A stretch of DNA of 64,000 nt, taken from an uncultured Pirellulales bacterium. Lineage in GTDB: Bacteria > Planctomycetota > Planctomycetia > Pirellulales > Thermoguttaceae. Positions within the stretch are counted from its first letter, which is position 1. Each line of letters starts with the position of its first letter. Shown here piece after piece: positions 29,501 through 38,869 of this stretch. The position numbers and the translations under genes were made by a program. Location of the stretch: positions 78,105 to 142,104 of the forward strand of contig CALLPE010000003.1 in assembly GCA_938015445.1 (NCBI GenBank). Reading direction: 5' to 3'. The notes under the pieces were generated by a model that saw nothing but the letters and a program-made list of their open reading frames with translations, searched no databases and had not been told where the DNA came from.

Positions 29501-31186
29501 ATGAGTGTGCCTTTGCGAACTTACGGCGTGTTGCCTGGACAGGTCTTCCCGTTGCAGCGGGACGCAACCATTGTGGGCCGGCATCGCGACTGCCACATAG
29601 TGCTCGACTCGCTGGCTGTCAGTCGGCAGCACGCGCGGATCGTGTGCATCGAAGGGCGCCATTACATCGAAGACCTTCACAGCCGCAACGGGACTTTCGT
29701 CAACGGCCAGCAGGTGACTCAACCGCGGTTGCTGAAAGACGGCGACCGCATCGGCGTGTGCGACGTGTGTTTCGTGTTTCACGCCGACCCGCCCCGCCTG
29801 CGAGTGCCCAAAGCAGAAGAAACTGCCGAGATTCACACCGAAGCTTTGGTGGCCGACGACGAGCGTCCGCCGGGCGGTTCCAGCGTGATGTCCAGGTTGG
29901 ACTTATCTTCCGGGCCTTCTGCTTTGCAATTGCACGTCAATGCGGAAGCGAAGCTCAAGGCGCTGGTGGAGATCGGGCAGAGTCTGGGTAAGGCATTGGG
30001 GTTGGACGAGGAGCTGGCCCGGCTGCTTGACAGCCTGTTCAAAGTGTTCCCGCAAGCCGATCGCGGCTTCATCATCCTTCGCGACCAGCAAACCGGGAAG
30101 CTTGTCCCGCGCGCGGTGAAGTACCGTGGAACCCAACCCGACGCGCCGATGCGCATCAGCCGCACAGTGATCAACAGCGTTATGGCATCCAAGGAGGCGA
30201 TTTTGTCGGCCGACGCAGCTTGCGACGCGCGCTTTGAGCTGTCGGAAAGCATCGTCGGATTCCAGCTTCGCTCGCTGATGTGCGCGCCGCTGGTGGGCAG
30301 CGAGGGCAACGCGCTAGGGGTGATTCAGATCGACACGGCCAGTGCCCGAAACCGCTTCAGTCGCGACGACCTCGACGTGCTGGCGGTGGTGGCCTGTCAG
30401 GCGGCCTTTGCGGTCGAGAATGCCCAATTGCAGGAGGCAGCGCTCGAAAAGCGGCTGCTGGACCAAGAGCTGGCCGTGGCCCACGAAGTGCAACGCAGCC
30501 TGTTGCCGCCGCGGTCTCCGAAAATTCCCGGCTATGAGTTTTTCGAATATTACGAGCCTGCGCGAGAGCTGGGGGGCGATTACTACGATTACGTTCTTTT
30601 GCCCGACGGCCGGCTGGCGATCGTCGTGGCCGACGTGGCCGGCAAAGGCGTGTCGGCGGCGCTGCTGATGGCCCGGCTGTCGGCCGAAACCCGCTTCTGC
30701 CTGGCGTGCGAACCTAGCCCGGCCAAAGCCGTGGAAACGCTCAACCGGTTGTTTCACGAGGGCGGCTGGGACGACCGCTTCGTGACTCTGGTGTTGGTGG
30801 TGCTTGATCCGCGCAGTCATCAGGCGGCGATTGTCAACGCCGGCCATTGGCCGCCGCTGTTCCGCAGCCGCACGGGCACAGTGCAACCGTTGGCCGAGGC
30901 AGAAACGCGGCTGCCGCTGGGCGTGGAACGGCACGTCGATTATCCAGAGTGCGTCATCCAGTTTGCGCCTGGCGAATGTTTGGTGTTGTACACCGACGGT
31001 ATTACCGAATCCTTGAACGCGGCTGAAAAACCCTACGGCCAGCAGCGGTTGATCGCTCAATTGCAACAGCCCTGCGAATCGGTCGGCGCGCTGGGACGCC
31101 GCTTGCTGGATGACCTGAAAAGCTTCTGCGGCAATGTCCGCCAAAGCGACGACATTTGCCTGAACTGCTTCGGGCGGGTCAGTTGA
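29501..31186 (+). CDS. FHA-GAF-PP2C (SpoIIE-type) serine phosphatase regulator
   Basis: A 561-residue signalling protein with three domains. An FHA phosphothreonine-binding domain lies at about 5-85 (IVGRHRDCHIVLDSLAVSRQHARI, SRNGTFVNG). A GAF domain follows at about 150-310 (ADRGFIILRDQQTGKLVPRAVKYRG; LMCAPLVGSEGNALGVIQID). The PP2C phosphatase at about 335-560 has the metal-binding LGGDYYDYVLLPDGRLAIVVADVAGKG, VNAGHWPP and LVLYTDGITE. This layout is recurrent in Planctomycetes and suggests reading of a Ser/Thr kinase signal coupled to dephosphorylation of an anti-sigma antagonist or similar. No partner anti-sigma factor is adjacent. Confidence 0.93.
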   Translation: MSVPLRTYGVLPGQVFPLQRDATIVGRHRDCHIVLDSLAVSRQHARIVCIEGRHYIEDLHSRNGTFVNGQQVTQPRLLKDGDRIGVCDVCFVFHADPPRLRVPKAEETAEIHTEALVADDERPPGGSSVMSRLDLSSGPSALQLHVNAEAKLKALVEIGQSLGKALGLDEELARLLDSLFKVFPQADRGFIILRDQQTGKLVPRAVKYRGTQPDAPMRISRTVINSVMASKEAILSADAACDARFELSESIVGFQLRSLMCAPLVGSEGNALGVIQIDTASARNRFSRDDLDVLAVVACQAAFAVENAQLQEAALEKRLLDQELAVAHEVQRSLLPPRSPKIPGYEFFEYYEPARELGGDYYDYVLLPDGRLAIVVADVAGKGVSAALLMARLSAETRFCLACEPSPAKAVETLNRLFHEGGWDDRFVTLVLVVLDPRSHQAAIVNAGHWPPLFRSRTGTVQPLAEAETRLPLGVERHVDYPECVIQFAPGECLVLYTDGITESLNAAEKPYGQQRLIAQLQQPCESVGALGRRLLDDLKSFCGNVRQSDDICLNCFGRVS

Positions 31187-31330
31187 ACAAGGCTACAATA
31201 CGCAGCACATACATCACAAACCAAACGCGCGACCGGTTGGAACAGCAATCCCGGCGAGGGTGTTCTCGGCGCTGGCCGCTTTCAACCGGCGCGCTTATTT
31301 CGATAGACGTGGGCTGACCGTTTCATCCGC

Positions 31331-32077
31331 ATGAACCAAGCATCTGTGGGCGCAGCACCTTTGGATGTGATGGCCGTGGGCGCACATCCGGACGACGTGG
31401 AAATCGCCTGCGGCGGAGTGTTGGCGCTATTGGCACGGCAGGGCTACCGCGTAGGAATCGTGGACCTGACCGACGGCGAACCGACCCCAAACAGCACGGG
31501 ACCGGAGATGCGCCTGGCCGAGGCAGCCGAGGCAGCTAAAGTCCTTGGAGCAACGGTGCGCGTGACGCTCGATCTGCCGAACCGGCGGCTGTTCGACAGC
31601 TTCGAGGCCCGCCTGGCCCTGGCCAAACAAATACGCATTCATCGTCCTCGGCTGGTCATCGGTCTCGACGGACGCACTCCCATGGGTTCGCCGGACCACT
31701 ATCAGGCCGGACTGATAACCGAGGCCGCCGTCTTCTACGCCCGCTTGACCAAATGGGAACAGTACTTCGACGGGCTGCCGGTCCACTCGGTGGCAGTGCT
31801 GCTGAACTGCTTTTTGAGCCTGCGGAGCCTCCGCCCCACGGTGCCGGGAGCGTTCGTTGTTGACATCAGCGACACACTGGAGGCGAAGCTGGAGGCCATC
31901 AATTGCTATCGCAGCCAATTCTCTGGCGACAAATCGAATTATCTTGATCGGTTCCGTGCCTTGGCTCGCCAACTGGGGATGGCCGCCGGTTTCTTCGCCG
32001 GCGAGCTGCTTGCTAGTCCGACTGCGCTGGGCACTCGCGACCTGATGGGCATGCTCTTCGGCCCGCGCTCGGGCTGA
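31331..32077 (+). CDS. bshB1: LmbE/PIG-L family deacetylase, BshB1-like
   Basis: A zinc-dependent N-acetylglucosaminyl-malate deacetylase type protein (248 residues). The metal motif AHPDD is at 18-22 with the conserved [46 protein letters not shown] and [23 protein letters not shown] closely follow BshB1, the bacillithiol biosynthesis deacetylase. No bshA or bshC is nearby, so a role in bacillithiol is inference; other PIG-L substrates remain possible. The ATG at 31331 has no clear ribosome binding site. Confidence 0.85.
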   Translation: MNQASVGAAPLDVMAVGAHPDDVEIACGGVLALLARQGYRVGIVDLTDGEPTPNSTGPEMRLAEAAEAAKVLGATVRVTLDLPNRRLFDSFEARLALAKQIRIHRPRLVIGLDGRTPMGSPDHYQAGLITEAAVFYARLTKWEQYFDGLPVHSVAVLLNCFLSLRSLRPTVPGAFVVDISDTLEAKLEAINCYRSQFSGDKSNYLDRFRALARQLGMAAGFFAGELLASPTALGTRDLMGMLFGPRSG

Positions 32078-32320
32078 AAAACGCCCAGACACAGTAACCG
32101 CTTGGCCGGATAAAATCTTATACAGCTTGCCCGGCGGCGCCGCCGACCAGCGGCAGCGATTCTGTCGTCCGATATTCTCGCTTCCTATCAAGCGAAGTGT
32201 TTCTGCCGGAATCCAACGCCGGCCAAATCCACTGGCGGACAAGCTATAATTGCTTATAGGCCAAGACGATAGGCATCCCGCTCGCGTTCGCCGTACGGCG
32301 AAGCGCCGCGACAGGCACGG

Positions 32321-34000
32321 GTGTCGCGCGGTGCTACGCCACCGCGCCGTTCGTGCTGTGAAGTTGTATGCGTGGCGATAGCGTGTCGTCGGGCGACGCG
32401 ACCAACAATCGAGTCCCACAATCCGTCACGAGATTTCTTGGTGGACGACTGCTCAACCGCTGCTGGCTCGGCTACCATCCAGCCGCTGGCCGTTGCGCCA
32501 GCGCAGCCCACGGCACAGTCGTGCACCCCTAGCGGCACGAGCAATCGTCGGCCCTCGGCCGGCCAGTTGAGTCCGGCCGCGCAGCAGCGGTTATTCAGTT
32601 GGCTGGCGAGTCTGCTAGTGCACTTCTGCGCCGTCATGGCGATGGCCCTGATCGCCGAGCAGTTGCAACCGGTGGGCAGCCCGCTGGGAATAATAGCCGT
32701 TTGGGACGATGAACTGCTGCCGATTGAAGAAGAGCTGTTGCCGTCCCAGTGGCTCGCGCAGGCCGAGGCGAAGCACGCCGATGCCGCCGACAGCATGTGG
32801 ACTGACCGGCAGAGCGAAAACCACTCCGGCGCGATTGCCGCAGAAGCGCAATCGGCGACGCTTCAACGGCAACGACCGCTGGCCGACCACCCGCTACTGG
32901 CCCAGCGCGATGCCACGCAATTGATGCAATCCTTGGAACGACCGACAGGCGGTGGATTGGAAGGCCGTAACCCGGCAGCGCGCGCCGCGCTCGTGCGTCG
33001 CCGTGGAGGTACCGATCAAAGCGAAGCGGCTGTGGAGCGCGGATTGCGCTGGCTGGCAGCGCATCAACTGGGCAACGGGAGTTGGTCGTTCGACCATAAC
33101 CGCAGCCTATGCCGCGGGGCGTGCCGCAATGCGGGCAAACATCCCAGTTCTGTGGCGGCTACGGCCTTGGCAGTTTTGCCGTTTCTGGGCGCAGGGTACA
33201 CACACCGCCAGGGACAGTATCAAGAGCAGCTCGACCGTGCGCTGTACTACCTGAAGCTCAAAGGAGTCAAACATCCGCGGGGTCTGGATTTCCATGACGG
33301 CACCATGTACGCCCACGCCCTGGCGACTATCGCCCTTTGCGAAGCGTACGCCATGACCAGCGATGCGGAGCTGAAGGACTTGGCCCAGCAAGCCATCAAC
33401 TTTATTGTTTACTCCCAGGACCTCAAAGGTGGCGGTTGGCGTTACACGCCAGGGGAGCCGGGCGATACCACAGTCACCGGCTGGATGCTGATGGCCTTGA
33501 AAAGTGGCCAGATGGCAGGCTTGGAGGTTCCCTCGCCCACGATCTTCGCCGCCGTGCGCTTTCTCGACAGCGTACAATGCGACGACGGCGCGCAGTACGG
33601 ATATCAGACGCCGCAGCCGCGGCAGACCACCACCGCCATCGGCCTGCTGATGCGGATGTACACCGGCTGGGGAAGGCGCCACCCGGCCCTGAAGCGAGGC
33701 GTGGAACTGCTAGACGCCTGGGGAATCCAGTACGACAACATGTACTACAACTACTACGCGGCGCAAGTGATGGCTCACTTCGACGGCCCGACCTGGCCCC
33801 GTTGGAACGCCCTGATGCGGGACCATCTGATCGCCACCCAAGCCACCCATGGCCATGAAGCGGGAAGTTGGTACTTTGCCGGCGGCTACGGCGATGTAGG
33901 CGGTAGAGTGTACAATACCGCTATGGCTGTCATGACGCTGGAAGTGTATTACCGCTACATGCCGCTATATCGTCCGGCGGCGGTGGAGACGGGTTTTTGA
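32321..34000 (+). CDS. Membrane-anchored terpenoid-cyclase/prenyltransferase-toroid protein
   Basis: A 559-residue planctomycete protein with a cytoplasmic low-complexity N-terminus, one membrane segment (about 91-110, FSWLASLLVHFCAVMAMALI), an acidic linker and a C-terminal alpha/alpha toroid of the squalene-cyclase/prenyltransferase superfamily (about 225-550). Repeats resemble QW motifs: AVERGLRWLAAHQLGNGSW, AINFIVYSQDLKGGGWRY, FLDSVQCDDGAQYGY. The Asp-rich DXDD motif of cyclases is not evident, so it is probably not a triterpene cyclase. The GTG start at 32321 is uncertain; the N-terminal ~60 residues (Cys-rich, CCEVVCVAIACRR) look unlike protein, and a later start is likely. Confidence 0.75.
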   Translation: MSRGATPPRRSCCEVVCVAIACRRATRPTIESHNPSRDFLVDDCSTAAGSATIQPLAVAPAQPTAQSCTPSGTSNRRPSAGQLSPAAQQRLFSWLASLLVHFCAVMAMALIAEQLQPVGSPLGIIAVWDDELLPIEEELLPSQWLAQAEAKHADAADSMWTDRQSENHSGAIAAEAQSATLQRQRPLADHPLLAQRDATQLMQSLERPTGGGLEGRNPAARAALVRRRGGTDQSEAAVERGLRWLAAHQLGNGSWSFDHNRSLCRGACRNAGKHPSSVAATALAVLPFLGAGYTHRQGQYQEQLDRALYYLKLKGVKHPRGLDFHDGTMYAHALATIALCEAYAMTSDAELKDLAQQAINFIVYSQDLKGGGWRYTPGEPGDTTVTGWMLMALKSGQMAGLEVPSPTIFAAVRFLDSVQCDDGAQYGYQTPQPRQTTTAIGLLMRMYTGWGRRHPALKRGVELLDAWGIQYDNMYYNYYAAQVMAHFDGPTWPRWNALMRDHLIATQATHGHEAGSWYFAGGYGDVGGRVYNTAMAVMTLEVYYRYMPLYRPAAVETGF

Positions 34001-34096
34001 TTTTGAGTCTCTGGGACCGCCCAAGCACTCCGCATACCATCGAAACGCGGTCATACGCGTGAGCTGCTAAGTTCGGCATCGCACGGGCCGACCACC

Positions 34097-35743
34097 ATGC
34101 CGGACCAACTCGGAGCATCTCCGCCGATGTATCGCCTGGAAGATACGATTGCAGCTATTGCTTCGCCGCCGGGGGGTGCAGCGCGGGGAATAGTGCGCCT
34201 CAGCGGGCCGGACGTTCTGCAATGCTTACGGCAAACGTTCGTCCGCGCCGATTGCCTCCCTTTGTCTGCTGCGCAACACCCATCGGCTGCGGCCGGTTGG
34301 TTACGTATTTCCGGTTGGCACAGCGCCCCGCCGTGTTATTTGTATCTGTGGCCACCGGGACGCAGTTACACCGGTCAGCATGCGGCCGAGTTGCACACCC
34401 TTGGCTCGCCGCCACTATTGGAGGCGGCGGTCCGCACATTGTGTGACGCCGGGGCGCGCCCGGCTGGGCCGGGTGAGTTCACGTTGCGGGCTTTTCTGGC
34501 CGGGCGCATCGAACTGACTCAGGCCGAAGCGGTGCTGGGGGTCGTCGATGCTGCCAATCGCCGACAACTGGAAGTGGCCCTGCGGCAGTTGGCCGGCGGG
34601 TTGGCCGACCCACTGCGACGCCTTCGTCAGACGTTGCTGGATTTGCTTGTGCATTTGGAGGCGAGCCTCGATTTCGCCGAAGAAGACATCGAGATTATTG
34701 TGCCCGAGCAACTCCGGCGCGAACTGGCCGCCGCGGCCCAGCAGATCGACTCGATTGCGCAGCAGATGCGCAGCCGGGCGCAGACCGGCGGGGCGCTTCG
34801 GGCAGTGTTGACCGGCCGGCCCAATGCCGGAAAAAGCAGCCTGTTCAACGCTTTGGTAGGGCATCAGGCGGCGATCGTCTCCGCCCAGCCCGGCACTACA
34901 CGCGACTACCTGACGGCCGAGCTGACGCTCGACGGCGTGCGGTGCCAGCTTGTCGATACCGCAGGCTGGATCAGCACGCCGGAACAGGCCGATGGTGTCC
35001 AAAGCGCCGGCGGACCACAGACCGATCAAGCGGACGTAGACGACAAACAGCCGCAGCCCGAGCTGTCCGTCGCCAATACGACGCAGTCTGTCGGCAGTAC
35101 GGCACCGCCTGCGGGCAATACGACACTGCGTTTCGGCATCACGACGGCTTTCTGCCTTGGCAGCGCGCCTCCGAACATGCAGTCGGGCACGTACCCCGAC
35201 ATCCATCCGGATATTCAACAGGCAGCGCAACGACAGACCGCCGACCAACTTCGTATGGCCGACGTCCGCATACTGTGCATCGACGCCACCCGACCGCTCG
35301 AGCCCTGGGACGCCTGGCAAATCGCCCAAGCGCAGCCAGACAAGTGCATCGTAGTTTTGACGAAGCGCGATCTGGCCCCGTCTGTGCCTTCGAGTCAAAA
35401 TCTGGCCTCGTCTGTGCCGGCGCTTCAAAACGCAGTTGTTACTAGCGCTGTCACCGGCTACGGTTTGGACGAGCTGCGCCGAACATTGCGGGAAACGGCT
35501 TTGCGGGCTTTACAGACCGAAGCCGAGGTAGTCAGTTCCACTGCCTTGCGCTGTCGGCATGCACTGCAAACGGCTGCCGCTTGTGTGCGTAGGGCACAAG
35601 AACTTGGCTCTCAAGCAGGCTGCGAAGAGCTTATCGCCGCCGAGCTACGCGAGGCCATCGACCAACTTGGCACAGTACTCGGCGCAGTGTACACCGAAGA
35701 CCTGCTGGACCGCATCTTCAGCCGATTCTGCATCGGCAAATAG
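34097..35743 (+). CDS. mnmE: tRNA modification GTPase MnmE with switch II insertion
   Basis: With MnmG it makes the 5-(carboxymethyl)aminomethyl modification at U34 of tRNAs. The 548-residue product (numbered from the ATG at 34097; family alignments begin at the second ATG, 34127) has the tetrahydrofolate-binding N domain ([22 protein letters not shown]), the helical domain, and a G domain with G1 GRPNAGKSS (240-248), PGTTRD (265-270), DTAG (287-290) and TKRD (422-425). It ends FSRFCIGK with the catalytic cysteine. Right after DTAG about 75-80 extra residues (about 296-372) interrupt switch II. They include five heptapeptide repeats and are low in complexity. A second, 10-residue duplication follows TKRD. 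Normal MnmE is about 450-460 residues. Confidence 0.95.
   Translation: MPDQLGASPPMYRLEDTIAAIASPPGGAARGIVRLSGPDVLQCLRQTFVRADCLPLSAAQHPSAAAGWLRISGWHSAPPCYLYLWPPGRSYTGQHAAELHTLGSPPLLEAAVRTLCDAGARPAGPGEFTLRAFLAGRIELTQAEAVLGVVDAANRRQLEVALRQLAGGLADPLRRLRQTLLDLLVHLEASLDFAEEDIEIIVPEQLRRELAAAAQQIDSIAQQMRSRAQTGGALRAVLTGRPNAGKSSLFNALVGHQAAIVSAQPGTTRDYLTAELTLDGVRCQLVDTAGWISTPEQADGVQSAGGPQTDQADVDDKQPQPELSVANTTQSVGSTAPPAGNTTLRFGITTAFCLGSAPPNMQSGTYPDIHPDIQQAAQRQTADQLRMADVRILCIDATRPLEPWDAWQIAQAQPDKCIVVLTKRDLAPSVPSSQNLASSVPALQNAVVTSAVTGYGLDELRRTLRETALRALQTEAEVVSSTALRCRHALQTAAACVRRAQELGSQAGCEELIAAELREAIDQLGTVLGAVYTEDLLDRIFSRFCIGK
35069..35173 (+). repeat. Five 21-bp units inside mnmE
   Basis: Five in-frame 21-base units encode the degenerate heptads [28 protein letters not shown] and CLGSAPP. 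They form the core of the extra segment in the MnmE switch II region. A different 30-base direct duplication lies downstream in the same gene at 35372-35431 ([20 protein letters not shown]). Confidence 0.9.
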
Positions 35744-35975
35744 CAAAAATTGTAGTCGCGGTAGTACCAAAGTTGTTTGCAGCTATACAACTGGTCTGTG
35801 GGCAAAAAATAGCAGAACGTGCATTACAACTTGCTATTATTTGTCGCAGGTCGGAAACAACTTGCGTTTGCCGCATCCCATAACGAAAGCCAACAAGAAC
35901 TTGTATTTACCGCAGGCCAGAAACCGGTTATAGCCGGGGCGAAAACATCGCGGCGGCCCATTGCTGCTGCGGAGG
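35744..35975. repeat. Degenerate direct repeats between mnmE and the radical SAM gene
   Basis: Between convergent genes, the word (c/g)aacttg followed by a T-rich stretch and a cgca-g-c(c/t)-gaaac-like end occurs three times around 35826, 35858 and 35899, the first and last being most alike. AT-rich compared with the genes. No hairpin-plus-T-run terminator is clear. Confidence 0.5.
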
Positions 35976-37265
35976 TCAATCGAGCGGCGGCTCGGCGGCC
36001 GACGACGTCCGAGCGCGCCACGCCGCCGGAACGTATGCGCAGTCCGGGTCGGTTTCTAGCGGATCACCGGTCAGCGCGTAAGCGCGGGCACGGCTGCCGC
36101 CACAAACGTGCCGATATTCGCACACGCCGCACTTGCCTTTGAAGCGGTCGGGGTCGCGCAACGCGCGGAACGTGGGGTGGTTCTGATAGACGTCGACCAC
36201 CGAATCGACTGGAAACTTGCCACACCGCAGCGGCAGGAAGCCGGCAGGATAGATTTCGCCGGTGTGACTGACGAACATGATCCCCTTGCCGTCGCCCACA
36301 CCCAGTGGCGCGCGATGGGTAGCTCGAACCCCACCCCCTGCCCCCACCCCCGGTGCTGGTGGCTCTATCTCATGCGCTGCGGCGCCCGACCCGCGTGCTA
36401 CTCCCTCCGACGCGCGTGTTGCCTCGCCCGAGGCGCGTGCTGCCGCTCCCGACGCGGCGTCGCAACCGGTGTGGGCCGACTGAAGGCGTTCCGATTCCCT
36501 GTCGATATGTGCAGGTCCGGCCAGCGGGTCACCGCCCTGTTGTAGCACGAAGCGACGGTAATGCGGCGCTTCGGTGGTCTTGACCGAGTACGGCTTGGTG
36601 CGGGCGTGATGCCACAATCGGGCGAAGGCCTCCTCGTATTGTTGCGGGCTGATGCGTGCCTCTTGCAATCCCCGGCCCACCGGTACCAAGAAAAACACCG
36701 ACCACATGAAAACCTCTTTCTCCGATAGCAGCTCGGCGATGGCGTCGATTTGATGCAGGTTACGGGCAGTGATGGTGGTGTTGACTTGGACGGGAAGCTG
36801 CAATTGTCGTGCGTTGTCGAGCATTTCCAGCGTCCGCTGGAAACTACCCTGCCAGCCGCGAAAGGCGTCGTGCGTTTCAGCGTCCGCCCCGTCGAGGCTG
36901 ATTCCCAAGGCGGAAATCCCGGCCTGCTTGGCCCGCGCGAAAGCCTCGCGCGTGGCCAGCGGCGTGGCCGAGGGCGTCAGCGCAACGGCCAATCCCAGCG
37001 AGCAGGCATGTTCGATCAGCGCGAACAAATCGGGCCGTTTGAGGGGATCGCCGCCGGTGAGCACCACGTTGGGTGGCCGAGGGAAAGTTGCTGCCTGAGA
37101 TAACAAGGCTTTCGATTGCTGGCCGTCAAGCTCTTCCGGATGCGGCTCCGCCTGCGCAGAGGCCCGGCAGTGCTTGCAAACCAGGTCGCAGGCTAGCGTT
37201 ACTTCGTAGTAAAACATCAGCGGACTGGAATCAAAGTCCGCGCGGGTGTACGGGGTCGGATTCAT
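35976..37265 (-). CDS. Radical SAM/SPASM protein with heptapeptide-repeat insertion
   Basis: A 429-residue radical SAM enzyme with the cluster motif CDLVCKHC (Cys26, Cys30, Cys33), VLTGGDPL (69-76) and a C-terminal SPASM-type cysteine set (LRCGKF, CGVCEYRHVCGGSRARAYA, DPDCAYVP) for auxiliary iron-sulfur clusters. The start MFYYEVTLACDLVCKHCRASA and DGKGIMFVSHTGEIYPAGFLPL resemble the TIGR04053 subfamily, related to AhbD/NirJ-type enzymes of heme pathways and peptide modification; the actual substrate is unknown. Between about residues 248 and 318 is an Ala/Gly/Ser-rich insertion with four heptads. The insertion lies before the DGKG block, in a loop, so activity may survive. Confidence 0.88.
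   Translation of the reverse strand: MNPTPYTRADFDSSPLMFYYEVTLACDLVCKHCRASAQAEPHPEELDGQQSKALLSQAATFPRPPNVVLTGGDPLKRPDLFALIEHACSLGLAVALTPSATPLATREAFARAKQAGISALGISLDGADAETHDAFRGWQGSFQRTLEMLDNARQLQLPVQVNTTITARNLHQIDAIAELLSEKEVFMWSVFFLVPVGRGLQEARISPQQYEEAFARLWHHARTKPYSVKTTEAPHYRRFVLQQGGDPLAGPAHIDRESERLQSAHTGCDAASGAAARASGEATRASEGVARGSGAAAHEIEPPAPGVGAGGGVRATHRAPLGVGDGKGIMFVSHTGEIYPAGFLPLRCGKFPVDSVVDVYQNHPTFRALRDPDRFKGKCGVCEYRHVCGGSRARAYALTGDPLETDPDCAYVPAAWRARTSSAAEPPLD
36372..36455 (-). repeat. Four 21-bp units inside the radical SAM gene
   Basis: Four contiguous in-frame 21-base units encode ASGAAAR, ASGEATR, ASEGVAR and GSGAAAH (residues 271-298). They are flanked by further Gly/Ala/Pro-rich sequence that is also absent from the family consensus. 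Confidence 0.9.
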
Positions 37266-37469
37266 CGCCTGGGCGCCTGCACGGTTGACCTCTCCTAGGA
37301 ACAGTTATCCTTATTGTACGGAGAAGCGTTCGATTCATTGTACCGACGAACATTCAACAGAGAGGATCTATCCGCATTGACACACGCGCAGTCTGTTTGA
37401 CTGCGCCGCACTGCTCCGGCAGCTTGCCTGTCTGGTGCCTTGCAAGGCGGAAGCAACTAGCGAACAGGT

Positions 37470-37515
37470 AGTCGCCCACCAGAAAAACAGCTAGTCGCCC
37501 ACCAGAAAACAGTTG
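37470..37515. repeat. Near-perfect 23-bp tandem duplication
   Basis: Two successive copies of agtcgcccaccagaaaa followed by cag differ mainly by one A in a homopolymer run. They lie in the 500-base gap 37266-37766 between the divergent radical SAM and TPR genes, which otherwise shows no gene. Confidence 0.9.
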
Positions 37516-37766
37516 CGCGCCACAACGCAGTTGTGACCTAGTTGCAGTACTCGGCACACCAAGTGCACTTTGCTTGCGGCGGACGGGGGCGAATAATGAC
37601 TTCCGGACGGAGAGTTTCGGACAATCGGCGCGGAACGCGCTCGGCAACAATCCGGCACAACAGCCGAAGAAGCCTATACCGGCAGCGCCCGAGAAGCAAG
37701 TAGGGTTGCTGTTCGAGGTTTCGACGTTGGATGTGTCATTGGGGCGATCTTTGAGGGGGTGCGGCC

Positions 37767-38660
37767 ATGAAAGCTACGGCGGCTTGTGGCGCGATGGTGG
37801 TTTTGGCGGCGTTGGTCTGGCTGGGACAGCTTCATCCAGCGGCAGCACAGGTCGCCAGCGATCCCCGACCGGTGCTCGTCATACCGTACTATGTGCCGTA
37901 TGAGTACTGGTACGGGCCGCCGTATTGGTACCCGTATTACCCATACCGATACTATCCGCCGGTGTTCGTGCCGGCAGAGACGCTTTACGGTCCCGGGCCG
38001 GTGATGCGGATGATGGGCGTCGGCCACTGGTTCCAGTCGGGCGGTTCGAGTACGTCTGGCAGTGGGGGTTCCGGGATGTTGCGCGAGCGGCCGGCACCTG
38101 CTCCGCGCGAAGTGGTTCCCCGTCAGGCGGCGAAGCCCGTTGGGCCACCGCTTGCACCAGAAAGTGCTGTAATCCAAGCCTGGAAGTACATCGGCAATGG
38201 CGACGCAGCGTTTGCTGCGGCGGACTACCACCGGGCCAATCAGCGCTACGCCCAGGCTATCAAGGCGGCTCCGACGGTTGTCGAAGCGTGGTTGCGTCAG
38301 GGATTGGCTCAGACGGCGTTGGGCAATTACGAACTGGCAGTGGCTGCCATCCGCGAGAGTTTGGAGCTAAAGCCCGATCTTCCTAAAGGCCGGTTCCGCA
38401 TCTGGGAATTGTTCAACGACGATCAGCAGGCTGCCAGGCGTTACGTGGAGGCACTGGTCAAGAAGGCCGAAGAAAATCCTAAAGATGCAAATCTGGCGTT
38501 CCTGGCCGGTGTGCATTTGTACTTCGACGAACAACCGAAGCAGGCCGAGCGGTACATCAACCGGGCGATCGAAGCCGGGCTAGCCGATCGGCCGTTCGTA
38601 AGAGCTTTTTTGCCTCTTAAACAACCAGAAGCAGATAATCCGCGTGGGCACGAGTTCTGA
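37767..38660 (+). CDS. Secreted Tyr/Pro-rich TPR protein
   Basis: A 297-residue exported protein. Residues 1-28 form a signal peptide (VVLAALVWLGQLHPAAAQ). A striking Tyr/Pro/Trp-rich stretch follows at about 36-64 (YYVPYEYW.. to ..YRYYPPVFVP), then a Gly/Ser linker and at least two TPR motifs (ADYHRANQRYAQAIKAAPTVVEAWL; GNYELAVAAIRESLELKPD), with helical repeats to the end. Such proteins are common in planctomycetes; TPRs imply a binding role in the periplasm or at the envelope. The TGA stop at 38658-38660 is followed in the same frame by 65 open codons rich in heptad repeats (see next entry). Confidence 0.85.
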   Translation: MKATAACGAMVVLAALVWLGQLHPAAAQVASDPRPVLVIPYYVPYEYWYGPPYWYPYYPYRYYPPVFVPAETLYGPGPVMRMMGVGHWFQSGGSSTSGSGGSGMLRERPAPAPREVVPRQAAKPVGPPLAPESAVIQAWKYIGNGDAAFAAADYHRANQRYAQAIKAAPTVVEAWLRQGLAQTALGNYELAVAAIRESLELKPDLPKGRFRIWELFNDDQQAARRYVEALVKKAEENPKDANLAFLAGVHLYFDEQPKQAERYINRAIEAGLADRPFVRAFLPLKQPEADNPRGHEF

Positions 38661-38699
38661 TCGGAACCGCCCACCCGGAACGTTTTCCCCATAGGCCCA

Positions 38700-38858
38700 G
38701 TGTCGACACTCGATGATGAGATGTTGCCGCTTGATGATTGGGTGTTAGCGATTGATGATCCCGTGTGGGCGCTTAATAATTGGGCGTTGGCGATTGATGA
38801 TGCCGTGTCGGTGCCTGATGATCCGGTCTTGGCGCTCGATGATGGCGCATGGTTTTAG
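38700..38858 (+). CDS. Heptapeptide-repeat frame after the TPR stop codon (small ORF, readthrough tail or relic)
   Basis: Immediately after the TPR gene's TGA the same frame remains open to a TAG at 38856-38858. From a GTG at 38700 it encodes a short leader and then seven exact 21-base units (38709-38855) giving LDDEMLP, LDDWVLA, IDDPVWA, LNNWALA, IDDAVSV, PDDPVLA and LDDGAWF. The acidic consensus (L/I)DDxVxA and the stop placed exactly at the end of the array suggest real or formerly real coding. It may be a separate 52-residue peptide, a tail reached by stop-codon readthrough, or a C-terminus lost by a nonsense change. No clear ribosome binding site precedes the GTG. Confidence 0.4.
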   Translation: MSTLDDEMLPLDDWVLAIDDPVWALNNWALAIDDAVSVPDDPVLALDDGAWF

Positions 38859-38869
38859 GGTTCAGGATC

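Noticed and set aside
38709..38855. CRISPR array
   Set aside because: Units abut without spacers, at a 21-base period; this is a tandem repeat. No cas gene is present in the window.
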